A DNA stretch of 64,000 nt from Quercus robur (taxonomy: Eukaryota; Streptophyta; Magnoliopsida; Fagales; Fagaceae), in the NCBI RefSeq assembly GCF_932294415.1, contig NC_065544.1:12189351-12253350 (forward strand). Direction: 5' to 3'. The position numbers were made by a program, and so were the translations under genes. A model generated the notes under the pieces. The model worked only from the letters and a program-made list of their open reading frames with translations. It ran no database searches and was not told the origin of the DNA. Shown here one piece after another: positions 9,601-22,504 of the stretch. The first letter of the stretch is position 1. The number at the start of each line of letters is the position of its first letter.

Positions 9601-11817
9601 CTGTTTTTTTTCCTCTCAAATAAAGGATTTATGTTCAAATTCTACCTACTTCCAAAATCATTAATCCAAAATCAAATTTTAAATTTCTTATAGGAGCCTT
9701 AGAACTACACTATGACAAACCTACGAAGGACCAATTGACACTCCAAATTGTGCTTCTCCTTGAAACCTGAAATAAATATATTTAAAAATTATTTCCCTAA
9801 TTTATACTATTGTTTTTATATATAGATGTTGTGTTGGCAATTATAAAAATAAAAAATAGAACAAGAACCAATGCATAAGTTTAATGATTGTTCTCTTCTC
9901 CTTTTATTCGAGTAGTCTATTCTAATATGTTCAAGCTCAAAGCATTTTACTCAGCAAAAAAAAAGTTCAAAGCATATTTTTTACTTTATCAGAAAAGAAA
10001 AAGTTAAAAGCATTTTCAATTTATGTTATTTTATTTTCATATATATATATATATATATATATAGTGGTGTGCAAGCTTTGGGCCGCAATACTACTTGTTG
10101 GGTCTTTCCAACATCATTCATAGGCTTTGTGGGGTTTTGACTGTCAATACCTTCTAAATTTCCTAAATAAAGGACAGATATCAAAAGGTAATCTACAACA
10201 GTAAAACACAGAAAACACGCATCCAAATTTCAAAATAACAGTCAAGAAATACAATTGAGACCAGATTTTCTCGTGTGTGTACAACAGCGCAGGAGGTACA
10301 ATAATTACACATGCACACAATTACAAATTAACGACATAATTTGGTCACCCTCAAAAAAAAAAAAAAAAAAAACGACATAATTTGGTCAGTGCCAAAACTT
10401 TCACACGTGTAGGAAGCCCAGATTACAAAAACATTTCTAGGGAAAAAAACTAATGATTTAAAATAATTTAGCAAATAATTTAGAGGTTCAAGATACTGGG
10501 AAATCATAAAAAGAACGGAAGCCTAAGAAAAATTTGACAAAAAATCAAAATTGAATGAGAAACACAATGATTGAAGAAGCCATCCATTAAAATAAGTCCA
10601 ACCGTTTCAAATTCAATTTGATGGTACAAGAGATATTCACCAATAATTTGTGAATATTTAGAATTCCCATAATGGATATTGTCGCACGTTTGATTAATAC
10701 AAGCATAGAATTCAGCACTTGTTAAAAGAAATAAAATATATTAGGAGAATTTCGTCGCAATAAATTACAGTGTCTTGTCCCAACAGCCTGAATTGCTGCA
10801 CTATTAATATTAAGTCGTAAAATGAGATTAAAGGAATACACACTACTCTCTCTGGTAAGTGGGCAAGATGTTCACTGAGCTTTGTAATTGAACCCGGTGG
10901 TGAGAGCCAGTAGAATTAGCCATTCCAATTACCAAACCAAATTCAATTCCTCCAAAGGGGAATTCAGAGCAAAATTATAGTGGGTCCCCAAAACTTAGGA
11001 TCACAATGTCCGTCTAATTTGCATGCAAAACTTTATTTCAAGTTTGTCTAGAATAATTCCCTTTATTTTATTTCAAGTTTTTCTAGAATTATATCAAAAC
11101 CAGTTTGTCTAATTTGCATGCAAAATTTTCTAATTTAAAACTAGATAATGGTGAGAGTATGCATGTGAAAACGTACATCAAAATTTTCAGAACTTGATTT
11201 TGGAGAGAATGTATATTTGAAAGAACCAAAGTTAAAACTAGGTTTTTAAAGGAACATATTCCATCCCATTTTCAACCAGTTTTTTGAACTAAAAACAATT
11301 AAAACCAGTTATGTTGTTCTTGGTTGGCCTAGTTTTGTGATATGCTAAACATCCTTGACAGTATAGGACTGTTAAGTGTTAACACAATCCAACATACACA
11401 CTCACACATTATGCAATCCCTCCAATCATAAATACTTCTGTCACAAGAAATTTAAATTACGGACATCATGTACAGGATAATTAATTGCAAACAAGTTGAA
11501 GATTTTTCTGGCCTTTCCATACAAATTAAATGGGTCACTATAACCCAGTTTTACACATAGAAGTCCATCTAAAAGTGGAGCCAGATAAGAAAATTGGATT
11601 CATCATCAGACTTGAAATTATGGTATCAGATTGATTGATTCAATACTTTCGTAACTTCACCGTCAACAGCATTGGTGGCTGTCAATCTTGGTATTGCGCA
11701 GATGTATAACGACAATTTTGGCATAAACATATTATTGATGACATAAAATAGATAATAATTTTCATGTACTGTCCAAACTCACCCTTGAAAAATACCAAAT
11801 TGCATATCAAAGTAAGC
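9601..11817. other. intergenic, AT-rich
   Basis: No gene is supportable. A (TA)n tract lies at about 10038-10062. The poly(A) micro-insertion at 10331-10388 is listed separately. A near-repeat of tttgcatgcaaaa and tttcaagtttgtctagaat words lies at 11018-11135. Short A-rich runs and low GC are typical of decayed intergenic DNA. Confidence 0.5.
10331..10388. repeat. poly(A) micro-insertion with 17-bp direct repeats
   Basis: acgacataatttggtca at 10331-10347 is repeated exactly at 10372-10388. The 24 bp between consist of ccctc followed by A residues. Nothing else is inserted. Confidence 0.85.
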
Positions 11818-12025
11818 ACTGACCTGTTTGCAGAAAGAGGCACCCCTCTCAACCTCTCCTGAAGCCTTGCCCTTGCAAGCAGAACAGCTCCAGGAAGCCT
11901 GTCCTCATTTTCAATCAACCTTGGCCTACATTGTGCTGCTTAAATTTTCTGTGTTGGCACTGTTGCTTGAAACAAATTGACTTGTACTTTGCTCACGTTG
12001 AACTGCTGCACACTCCTTATCAAGC
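11818..12025 (-). pseudogene. fragment of a RING-type E3 ligase-like gene (putative)
   Basis: After a minus-strand acceptor-like site (tgtgcag, complement near 12006-12012), coding-like sequence runs through QSTSQFVSSNSANTENLSS. After an apparent 1-nt shift plus a stop it continues as RPRLIENEDRLPGAVLLARA and RLQERLRGVPLSANR, ending at a donor-like AG/GTCAGT near 11818. I associate the RLPGAVLLARARL..RLRG stretch with plant RING E3 ligase genes of unknown substrate, from memory and without a search. No RING cysteines or neighbouring exons are present, so this is a truncated duplicate. An unrelated plant gene family is possible. Confidence 0.4.
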
Positions 12026-13360
12026 CAACACAATATAGAAATGAGGGGAAAAAACGTTTGAACCTCTAGGCACTGAGCCACTGTACAGATATTGATTTTG
12101 AATCTCATGCTTTCACCACACAGACACACATATACGAAACCACTATTATGATTAAGTATCCCAGGTTCATTTTAAGGAAAGTTTTTCTTCCCCCTGAAAT
12201 TCCCTCCAATAAGAAAGATACCAATTAAACATTGGGTAAAACAAAAAATTATAAACACTCAATTGCTGACCTTAATTATTGGAGATCACAAACTAGTTGC
12301 TCTTCCTCGTACTTTTCACTCAAAATATGTACTATGCAGAGAGGGGAAAATAAAAAACTACAAAGACAAGCTGCCTTTGCCACCTATCTAATTTTATGCC
12401 CTTGCCCCCCTAAAATTCAAAAAGTCTTTACCTTACAAAGAAAGTAACAAAACCAAAGTACTTGTAGTATTATTTATAGAAGAAATAGATAATGGCTGCT
12501 AACTAGATGTTCAGTGCATTGTGGTGCATACTCTTCTCCAAGATGCTTAATGGCTCTTGACCTGGGCTTTTATCTTTTGTAGTTGGGTCTTCACCCCTCA
12601 AATCAGGTTCAAGAATTTCTTTTGACACAAAATCAAATGCACATAGCCTTTTGGATGATACTGAGAAACAAACTGACTTCGGAAAAAAACAGTTTTGGAA
12701 GTTCTTAAAAAAAAAAAGAGAGAGAGAGCCTCACTAAAGTCTCTTAGCAAAAAGCAAAACATTATGGCTGGCAAAATTTGCTGAATAGTACAATTTTAGA
12801 AAAAATTTTGATGAATAGCATATGACTGAAGTTAATTAGTTAAGTAAACTGTTTTTGCAACTCGAGTTCAAAAAATAGTCTACTTTACTTATTAACTTCG
12901 TCCGTGTACTACTTTCCTAAATATTTTCTAAAAACATGCTATTTGGTAAATTTTGCCTATTATGGCTAGATTGTTTTTTCTTAAAGGGCGTTCCAAGATA
13001 TTTTGTTGCTTGAATAGGGTCGCGCTTTGATATGTTAAAGAGCTAATTAGAATCAATCTTGTGGGGGCTATTCAATTACAGACTCATGCCGATAAGTCAC
13101 CCATTGATTTGTGCTTTCCGTTGAACCAAAATTAATAAGTGGAATAAATGGAATAAAATATGAAATTGTGTAGTTACAACATAAAACGTTAAACAACAAC
13201 ATTAATAAAGTTAAGATTAGTGGACTGAACTAGATGAAATGATCAATAAAGCTCATTTTTGATAGTTTGGGACTAAAATTGCTCAATTGAAACATTAGGG
13301 GCTAAAAGAAGTAAACTTTAGAAAACAATAATGTACTATGATCTTAATTTTATATTAAAA
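12026..13360. other. intergenic, no gene seen
   Basis: Short open frames here lack any recognisable motif. The stretch contains a GA-repeat tail near 12715-12728 following an A run, and otherwise featureless AT-rich sequence. Confidence 0.5.
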
Positions 13361-13419
13361 GACTAAGGGGCCAGTTTTTTTTTTTTTTTTTTTTTTTTTT
13401 AGGACGAAGGGGCCAGTTT
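13361..13419. repeat. poly(T) micro-insertion with 17-bp direct repeats
   Basis: gactaaggggccagttt at 13361-13377 recurs as gacgaaggggccagttt at 13403-13419 (one mismatch). The 25 bp between are a T run ending in ag. Confidence 0.8.
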
Positions 13420-13487
13420 GAATTTGAACTAAAATACAAGGGTTCTTTTTTATATTTTTTCCTATATATTAGTTGCAATCTCTATAA

Positions 13488-13871
13488 TCTATATATTAAG
13501 ATGACTAAGAAAGTTAGTTATAACTTCAAAAAATGTAAAAATACCCCTAACCTAATTAGATAATCCTTATTCCTAAAAAAATTAAAATAGGGGTGAAATT
13601 GTAATTCAACAAAATTCAAAAAGAAAAAAACTACCATAAAAACTTTTATCTTAAAAATTAGCACACTATTAAAAAAAAAAAAAAAAAATTAGCACACAAT
13701 AAACCTTGCGGTTTACTCATTTTCAAAATCTTAAATTTTAGTTTCTTAAAAATTCATTCTCGTGTAACCTCACTAACAATAGACAAATTCAAATTGAAAA
13801 ATTACAACATTAAACTCAATAATAAAAAAAAAAGCCTTGTCGCACACGTGGAATGCGTGTGATGAGGCTAG
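13488..13871 (+). mobile_element. candidate small non-autonomous Helitron
   Basis: The left end TCTATATATTAAGATG, preceded by A, resembles a Helitron 5' TC terminus. The right end has a GC-rich hairpin (cacacg...cgtgtg, about 13842-13860) followed within about 10 nt by CTAG, the expected 3' layout. The base after CTAG is A rather than the usual T, and no empty site is available, so the call is tentative. The body is AT-rich and non-coding, and contains a poly(A) micro-insertion. Confidence 0.4.
13653..13697. repeat. poly(A) micro-insertion with 14-bp direct repeats
   Basis: aaaaattagcacac at 13653-13666 recurs at 13684-13697. Between them are tatt and A residues. The A-rich repeat start makes the exact borders slippery. 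Confidence 0.65.
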
Positions 13872-14313
13872 AATATACTATGAAAATTTATACGACCTAA
13901 ATTTTTTGGTTTAATATATTAAAAAACATTAATATTTTTTGTAAAATGTTTTACTTTTCTAGCATTTAGTTTGGAAATTTAATTTTGAGACATTAGGACG
14001 AAGTTCACCCTCTTCTCAGTCTCTCACATATGAGAGAACCTAATAAATTTTAAACCCATAATTTTGCTTTTGGATGAAACTTTGCTATTTACATGGAAAT
14101 TAACAAATGAAGGAATTTGAACTCCCATGATTTAAAATCCTAGTTATCACAAATTTCATTGTTTGGTTAATTTACACTTGATTCCAAAGAAAGGTAGTGA
14201 ATTATTGCTAAAATTGAGTTCAAATTTCAACACCTTATTCGACACCAACCCAAAGAACCCTACCAATCCCCCAAAAATTATGTTGTTTCTTCCTCGAAAA
14301 TTTTGAAAGGGAA

Positions 14314-14499
14314 ATGCTAATGGATGCCCTTAGGGCAATGGTTAACAATCCATTTAAAGAAAATTTTTATGGGAAAAGGAAAAAAAAAAAAAAAAAAGCA
14401 ATTAATGTTTTGATAGTTTTTTCCATTTCCCATAAAAGTGATATCAAAACTTTTCTAAAATGAATTGTTAACCATTGTCCTAAGGGCATCTGTTAGCAT
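14314..14499. mobile_element. MITE with about 40-bp inverted repeats
   Basis: The left arm atgctaatggatgccctta, gggcaatggttaacaat is mirrored by the right arm attgttaaccattgtcc, taagggcatctgttagcat. The roughly 186-bp element has an A-run core and no coding capacity. No clear target duplication is visible, so the superfamily is undecided. Confidence 0.75.
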
Positions 14500-16179
14500 G
14501 ACCCATTTTAAAATGCCTATTAGGAGAAGTCCCAATCCCAAAGATGCCTACACTGTTTCCATTTTTAATGTTGCTCTCAAGTTCAACATTAAATTCTCTC
14601 TTGAATTTGCTACAAAAACTGTGAATGAGAAAGAGAGAGAGAGAGAGAGAGAGAGACATACAAATAGAGAAACAATGATGCCTATGTGTCACTTTACTTA
14701 CATAATAGAAATAGGATCTTAGATCTTTTAGGAGTTAAATTAACTGCCCTTGATGGACTTTTTGAATTCCCAACTAGGCCATCCAACAATTCTTCTAGCT
14801 TGAGAATCTCAATGATAAATGATATCAATCACTAAGTTGCTGCTACATACTGTAGGCACATCAATTTTAGCTTTTCCACCTTCTGCATTTGGAAAATCTA
14901 ACTATTGAGAATAAACCCCAAAGATAACCAATGAAAATTGGAAATCAAGTTCTTAATATTAGCATAACAATTAATTGTCTTCCTCTTTTCAACAACAATC
15001 TTTACTAGTGGTGCTTAGTGATTATTGGATTACTTCCATTTTCAAATGAAAATTTCAAATTTTGATAAATTGACATCTCAAGTCAAAGATATCAGTAGTT
15101 TATAAAAATATCATGAACAAATTAAGGTCTTTAAATGGCTTGAATACAAAGAAAATGTACAGTATGATTCTTTTACACTATAGCTCTTTAACTTTGATAT
15201 GTGCTCTTCACAAATTTTCAGGGGCCAAACATGCTGATAAGTAGTTGTAAATGCATAATATTCATCAATCATCTTACCTATTAATTCAAAATAAAAATAG
15301 ATTTTCACTTGAGCATTGTTGATAAAAAATAGTACTAACCTTCAATAATTTAGGAAAAAGAAGAAAATATTCATGGAGACAATCATCCAGAAAAAATCAT
15401 GGTGTTGGATAATCTGTTTCAAAAAAGAGATATACATCAAAAATTAGTCATTCTTAACACATAAAGACACACCATAATATTTGACAATAGGTAGCTTCAT
15501 TTGTCTAAAAGAATTGTGTATATACAACTTTTTTCTTAAAATTTGTACATACAAATCCTACATAATTCCTTTTTGCTAGAGGAAAAAGAAACCTATTTAG
15601 CATACCTCTTCTACGCATTTTATAGTCTTAAATTTGTTGTGCATTATGTGCTAGTTTTGTTACAGAACTTGAGAGTATGCATTAATATATTTAGGAAAAT
15701 GTTGGTGCACTTGGTATTTTAAATTTTATGACAAATTTTGGACATAAAAGTAACGTAAAAACCTAAATGAATTCATATTAACATTAGAATTAAGATCTTC
15801 ACTAGCATGCTAAAATACTTTTAGTAGGTTAGATATGATTAAGAGCCTTGCAAAATCATTAGCACCTTTTACATACTCAAGGTAATGATTTGTCAAGCCA
15901 AAGCTTATTAATTTTGAATATTCTGATATAGGTATCTTCAAGTAAGAATCCAATCAAAGAAAGAATTGTAGAAGACTGCAAGGTTCTTTATTCTTCTTCT
16001 TCTTTAAATAAAAATAGTTGTCTATATTGTGAGTGCATAATGATAACGAAACCTGAAAACTATGGCCACATTTTTTCATGTCATCCAGAATTTCTTTAGT
16101 GCTCCAACTTGTTCCAGCAATACTAGTACAAAAGCTAGGAGTCTTGTCCTTGAGGATGTACATTTGCCTTCAATACTTG
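14500..16179. other. intergenic, no gene seen
   Basis: A (GA)n microsatellite lies at about 14630-14656. The short frames on either strand carry no motif. The last part (about 15950-16180) adjoins the FAR1-type pseudogene and may hold its decayed 3' portion, but similarity cannot be followed there with confidence. Confidence 0.45.
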
Positions 16180-17431
16180 GAATCATAATCCTGAGTGAGG
16201 CTCTCTTGTTAAGATTATATTTATCAAGCATCTCATCCCATGCATTTAAAAAGTCAGCTAAAGTTTGTCACAAAACTACTACTGCTTTCAAATACATCGC
16301 TAAGATGCTTAGCAACATTTTGGTACATATGCCAAACACACAAACGATGGTGTGTTTTTGGCCATTGTGAAGCTAATGCTTTTGCCATTGCAGCATCTTG
16401 GTTTGTGAGGATAGTCAGTGATTTCTTACCGAACATTTCCTTCACAAAAGAGTCAAACAACCACATGAAAGTTTCACATGTTTCATCATATAACAATGCA
16501 GCACCAAAGATGATACTTTGCTTATGGTGATTTACTCCAACAAATAATGCAAACGGCCTACCATCTTTATTTTTTTTATAAGTTGTATCAAAGCACACTA
16601 CATCTCCAAAATATTCATAATCCAATTTCATCCTACCATCTACCCAAAAAATGTTTGTAATAAGATCATCAAGGTCAACGTGAATTGCATAAGAAAAATT
16701 AAGGTCTTTAGATTGCATTTTTTTTTGTAGATATTCAAGTAGGCCACCTGTATCCCCAATTTTCATATCTTTTGTTTGTCTTGTACACAAATAATTGTTA
16801 TAATCCTTAGGAATGAAGCCAAGATTGTCAATTCCACCTACCCTTCTAGCCATTAGCCCTGTACTTGCTTTCGGTGCAATTCTAGAACTATTTGTTAATA
16901 CAGCTTCAACAGCTTGGGCAGGAGTAATGGTCTTTTGAGATCTAAGGAATATGCGCTTACTAGGAGAAGCTAATACAAGCGTATGCTTTGCCACAAATTT
17001 GACAACATAATATTTTTCAATAGATCTACAACTAATATTCATCTCAACCAAAAAACCACATCCTTTTTCTAGATGATGGCATTTCACATTGTCCTCTCTT
17101 TTTTCATTCCCTCGTATGCCTTGGCAAGAGCAACAAAATTTTCTATCTAAACATGGTTTCATGTCTTCTCTAAACCCCTTGCTTCACCTAATGCTAAACC
17201 CAACATCATGTGCATAATTGTTGTAGAAATCATATGCTTCTTGTTCAATTCCGAACTCCATTCCTATTTTTGGAACAACTTCTTCTAGTACATTAGCATG
17301 AATTTCATCCTTGCTATCTGTTAATTAGGCTCCACTACTGGTTCAACTATCATAGGTAAATCCTCATCTTCAAAATTCAATTTTCGAATTGATTGATGAT
17401 CACTCTTACTATTGTTATTACTATCACTCAT
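16180..17431 (-). pseudogene. FAR1/FRS-type (MULE-transposase-derived) pseudogene
   Basis: The 302-codon open frame at 17162-16254 encodes the end of a FAR1 DNA-binding region (Cys/His cluster KFCCSCQG...KCHHLEKGCGF) and a MULE-type transposase core: CFDTTYKKN with the first acidic residue, FALFVGVNHH, TNQDAAMAKAL with the second, and LCVWHMYQNVAKHL. Upstream, from an ATG at 17431, the frame is broken by a stop, a 1-nt shift and a TGA beside the FSIR word of the FAR1 domain. Downstream, the word FLNAWDEMLDKYNL appears only in another frame, then similarity ends. FAR1/FRS proteins are transcription regulators domesticated from Mutator-like transposases. This copy is truncated and non-functional; a decayed MULE transposase is the alternative. 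Confidence 0.75.
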
Positions 17432-18059
17432 GACCTTAAACATTAAACAAAAACAGCACAATTATTTTATTTGATAAACAACAATTGTTGAGGTGTCTAA
17501 AACTGTATAATATATATATATATATATATTAACAGTTATAACTTATAACTACATATTTCAAAATCTTAATTCTTATGAAACAAAAAACTTAAAAAAGATA
17601 AAGAAAAAAAAAAACATATGTAACAACTAATATTGAAAGAGAGAGAACTTACTGTAAGCGTTCTGCAACAATAGTTAGCTTGCTTGCCTTGTTGTGCTTC
17701 TTTCAAAATTAACATGAACTATAAATCAGAAATAAGAAAAAGCAGCGGCAGCAGAGCAAATTGAACAGGACCAAACGTGAGGACCACTTAACAAAGAAGG
17801 GAAAAAGAATAAATTTTTTTTTTTTTTTTTAAATCTGCTGAAGTTACTCACGTGAGGTAGTAAGTGCATTAATTAAGTGAGCCACGTGACCCACAATTGT
17901 CATATAACCTGACTAACGTTAAAATAAATTAACGTGACTAACAGAGTCGCAGGTTGCCTCCCTGTTAGTTGAGAAGGAAAACAAAACAGAGACGGCAGAT
18001 GTCAATTTTTATTGGTGGTACAGGGAGCGGTACACACTTTATGGTACAGAAGATGCTCA
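17432..18059. other. intergenic between FAR1-type pseudogene and LINE
   Basis: It contains a (TA)n tract near 17510-17529 and a T run near 17815-17831. The minus-strand leader of the pseudogene would lie here, but no exon can be supported. Confidence 0.45.
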
Positions 18060-18222
18060 TTTTTTTTTTTTTTTTTTTTTAAAGTAAGAGGATATATTAC
18101 TAAAATGGCAAGGACAACAATTGGGGAACCAATCCATCAACTTCCTTACAAAAGACCCATGGAGGGATAGAAGAGATGGATTGGGGTCCCCAATTTGGAG
18201 AGATACACGCCCAACGGGCTAA

Positions 18223-21200
18223 TTAATGAGCAAGCTCATTACATGAACGATAACAAAAAGAAAATTTTGCAACTGAAAAGTAAAGAATAAGGTTGCGGAT
18301 GTTTGAGATAATGGAAGAGATTTCCCATGGAGGATCAGAAGATGAGCAAACTATAGACTCAATGACAACCTTGGCATCGCCTTCAAAAATCACAAACTTG
18401 TAACCAAGATTTATTGCTGTGGACATGGCAAGGAAGGCAGCTTTGGCTTCGCCCCAAACCGGGGATTGAGAAGGTTCCTTTACTGTACAAACTGAGATAA
18501 TCATACCCTTAGGATGACGGCCAACAATAGAGATGAATGTTGCATTTGGTCTAATGGTAGCGTCAAAATTGAATTTGATCCAACTTGTTGGTGGGGGGCG
18601 CCATTGAGAGGTAGTAGAGGGGGATATGGACAGCCATGCTTCAGAATGGGATTTGAAGGATCTGTTGATGTCAGCAGCAAGCCAATTAGGAGGGTTGAAC
18701 AGATCATCAAAAATTAGTTTGTTTCTGCTCCACCAGATGCGGTCACACGTGATTGCAGCTAATAGGGAGAAAGATAGGCCAACTGATGGGCATAGACCAA
18801 GGAGACTCACAGGATTTAGGATGGACTTAACCCAATCAGAAGCTGACTTTGGTGGGATGGAAGATAGATTGATGGGGATACTTGTGTGCCTCCATACAAT
18901 AATGGCAAAAGGGCACTCAAACAAAATATGAACCACCGATTCTTGATGATGATGACACCGGGGACAGGATGAATCCAACCCAACAATTCTTCAAGCAAGG
19001 AATTCTCTAGTGGGGAGAACACCCCACGCAATTTTCCCAATGTGGTATTTGAGTCTTTCATTGAACTTCATGGACCATAATTTCTTCCATTCAACATCAG
19101 TAAGGGGACCAGAATTTGAGAATCTAGCATTTTGGTCAGCAAGGTAAGCCAACTTGATAGAAAATTTTCCACTTGGACATTTTGCCCAAATAATGGAATC
19201 TGCAACTGGAGTGAAGGGAATGTGGATTTGTTGAATAGAAGAGGTTGTATCATGTGCAAAGAGGTTGTGAAGAAAAGCTCGGTTCCACTGTCTAGTTTTA
19301 GGAACAATTAGTTCAGAAACCAATTGTTGGTTTGGCAGCAAGGTTATGTGGGTTGGGGTGAAGGATGGAAGAGAGGGAATCCATGGGTCATGCCAAATGT
19401 TCACCAAAGAACCTGATCCAATGAGGTAGCAGTAACCTTTTTTTTATCAAAGGGATGCTTTTGTGAATGCCTTTCCAAATGTAAGATGAGTTTTGTTGGA
19501 GGGTAGAGGTTAGGAAGGGACGACCACGAAGATATTTGGATTGAAGGAGGTTGGCCCAAGGTTTATCTACACTAGATGCAATAATCCACCCAAGTTTGGA
19601 TATTAGAGTATTGTTAATGTCATGAGCATGACGGAAGCCCAAACCCCCAGCAGATTTTGGTTTGCATAAAGAATCCCACGCTTTTGGATAGATATGGTGA
19701 CCTGAATAAATAAAACCCCAGAAAAAATCTCTGAGTCTAGCATCAATTTTGCTACAAATAGACTTTGGTAGCTAAAAGGATGACATCCAATAAGATGGTA
19801 TTGAGGATAGCACAAACTTTATAAGAGTAGCTTTGGCAGCTTGAGATAAAATCTTTGCTTTCCAACCAGAAATTTTGCTATTGATTTTTTCCAAAATGAT
19901 GTTGAACTGAGCTTGGTGACCTCTTTGGATATGAGTGGGAAGCCCAAGGTAGAAATTCTTGGAAGTTGGTTGGTTCAAACCAATCAGGTTGCGTAGAGAG
20001 ATTTTGCATGATGGAGGAACATTTCGACTAAAAGTTATTGCCGATTTCCTCTTGTTGAAGGAAAGCCCAAACCAAGTCTAAAATTGAGTTAAGCAAGATT
20101 GGACTGCTGCAAGGTCGTCATGGTTAGCTTGAGAAAATACCACAAGATCATAAACAAACATAAGATGCGAGATTGGGAGGCAATTTCTTGCAATCTTGAT
20201 GACTTGGAGAGAACCTTCAGCCTCTTTCTAAAGAAATAATCTAGACAAAACATCAGTAACCAAAATAAAGAGGAAAGGAGAGATGGGATCACCTTGATGA
20301 ATGCCATGGTTAGAGGTGAAAAAACCTGCTGGAGAGCCATTTATTAATATGGAGAAGGATGGCGTAGAGATGCATTGACTAATCATTTAAATCCATTTGT
20401 CTGAGAAACCAAAATGCTTGAAGATTGAGAGCAAAAAAGGCCATTCGGCCTTGTCGAAAGCTTTTTCCAAGTCAAGGTTTAGGGCCATTCCAGAAGTGCC
20501 TGTGCGTTTTTGATGAAAGGTGTGGAAAATTTCATGTGCGATGATTGAATTGTCTTGGATGTTTCTACCAGGAACAGAGGCGGCTTGCCATGGAGTGATG
20601 AGTTTAGGGAGGAGAATTTTTAGGTGATTGGCTAAGGTTTTGGAGATTATTTTGTAAGAAATATTGAAAAGGCTAATTGGGAGGAAATTATGAACAGTGG
20701 ATGGGTTAGGGGTCTTGGGGATAAGAGTGATGAAGGTGTGGTTCATTTCTTTTAACATGAGACCACTGGCAAAAAAAGATTAAACCATGGTGATGACTTC
20801 GTTGCCAACAGTACCCCAATAGGATTTGTAAAAAATGGCAAACATACCATCGGGACCAAGAGATTTGGAAGATGCAAAGCTGAAAGCAACATATTTTATT
20901 TCATCATTAGAAGGGATGGCACATACGGCTTCGTTTTCTTTAAAGGATATAGAGTGAGGAATAATATTTGAGAGATCGATATGATGGCTTGGATTGGTAT
21001 GTTGGGAGGTGAAAAGATTTTTGTAGTAATTGATGAAACAATTACTAACCAGATGGCATCCTGACAACCAAGTACCATTTTCATCTTTTATAAAATCAAT
21101 TGCATTCTTCCTTCTTCGGATAATGGTGGATAGATGGAAGAATCTAGTATTGAGGTTAGCAGAGGTCAACCATTGATTTCTTGATTTTTGATGCCAATGC

Positions 21201-22504
21201 ATATCTTCACGAATCATGCATTCATTGAGCTTACACAAAAGAGAGTTTTCTAAGGAAAGGTTGGAATCAGAGGGAGGAAGGTCTTGGATTGTGTTTATTT
21301 GAGCAGTGAGAGTCTTGATTTTAAAGTGGATGTTGCCAAAGACATCTCTATTCCATTTTTTCAAAGCGGATTTGGATTCTTTTATTTTTTGGGAATGGCA
21401 AAAGGCTGGAGTGCCAATGAATTGTTTGGACTAGGCAGATTTGACAATGGCAAAGTTGGAGGGATTATGGGTCCACATTAATTCAAAGCAAAAGGGTTTA
21501 GGTGTGTTACTGGCTTCCCCTATGGTACAGAGAAAGATTGGAGCATGGTCAGAGGCAATAATGGGGTGGTGAAGGAGGTTGGCACGCGGGAAGAGAAGCC
21601 TCCTCTGGTCATTTGCAATTGCTCGGTCTAAATGCTATTTAATGGTACCAACAGAACTTTTGTTTGACCAAGTGAATTTATTACCTTGAAAACCAAGGTC
21701 GATGAGACCATTGTTGGTGATGAAGCCAGAGAAACCACCATCGGAGGATGAGGCAAAAGGGCGACCCCCTTGTTTTTTTGACTGGGAGAGGATGCAATTG
21801 AAATAACCAATCCCCACCCAAGCTCCACTAAAAGAGTTTATAATGGTTTCAAGATTGTTCCAAAAGTTGGCTTTGAGAGAAAAGTATGGAGGACCATATA
21901 CTAGGGAAAGCATCCTGGGAGTGTTTGGGGGATCAGAGAAGATGATGACATTGATGAGGTTGTTGTTGGAGGAGAGGGGTTCAATATCCAAACCATTTTT
22001 CCAAGCAAAGCAAAGGCTGCCAGCTTTTCAAATTGGATTGATATAGACAATATTTACAAAACCAAATTGGGTAAGAAGAGGAGAAATTTTTTGTTTAGGA
22101 ATTTTTGTTTCAGAAAGAAAGATGCAATCGGGGTTGACATCTCTCAAAAGGCCCTTGAATTTTTGGATTGCCGCAACCCGGACAAAGCCACAACAATTCC
22201 AAGAAAAAAACTTCATGGGGGGGGGGGGGGTTGGGGGCATGGGTAGGCCCGCCTGCTCAGCTATAGGTAAAACCAGATCAGAAATTGAAGGGGTGGATTG
22301 GGAATGGGTTTTGGTTCTAGCTAATGTCTTCCATTTCAGTTTGGCTTTAAGATGCTGGGGGTAAGAACCAGGATGGAAGAAGGGGCCATGCTCAGGCGAA
22401 GGAGGGCAGGATGGAGGTGGTAGAAGTTTTAACTTCGACTTTTTGTTGTTAGAATTTTTTGGGGATGAGGGGAATTTTTGTTTGGTAGTTGTGGAGGTAT
22501 CCAT
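18223..22504 (-). pseudogene. LINE ORF2 (endonuclease, reverse transcriptase, RNase H), broken
   Basis: Reading on the minus strand: the endonuclease begins near 22215 with FFSWNCCGF and DCIFLSETK. The reverse transcriptase follows from about 21364 to 19600, with SLGPDGMFAIFYKSYWG, DLEKAFDKAEW and, in another frame near 20310, [13 protein letters not shown]. The catalytic box near 20150 reads FVYDLVVF rather than FADD, so one metal-binding Asp is lost. A zf-RVT-like region (19407-18991, WAKCPSGKFS, KIAWGVLPTRE) precedes an RNase H domain (18978-18223, FNFDATIRPN, EGDAKVVIES). At least six frame changes are needed. A G run near 22218 sits just upstream (minus strand) of the endonuclease start. 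Confidence 0.8.
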
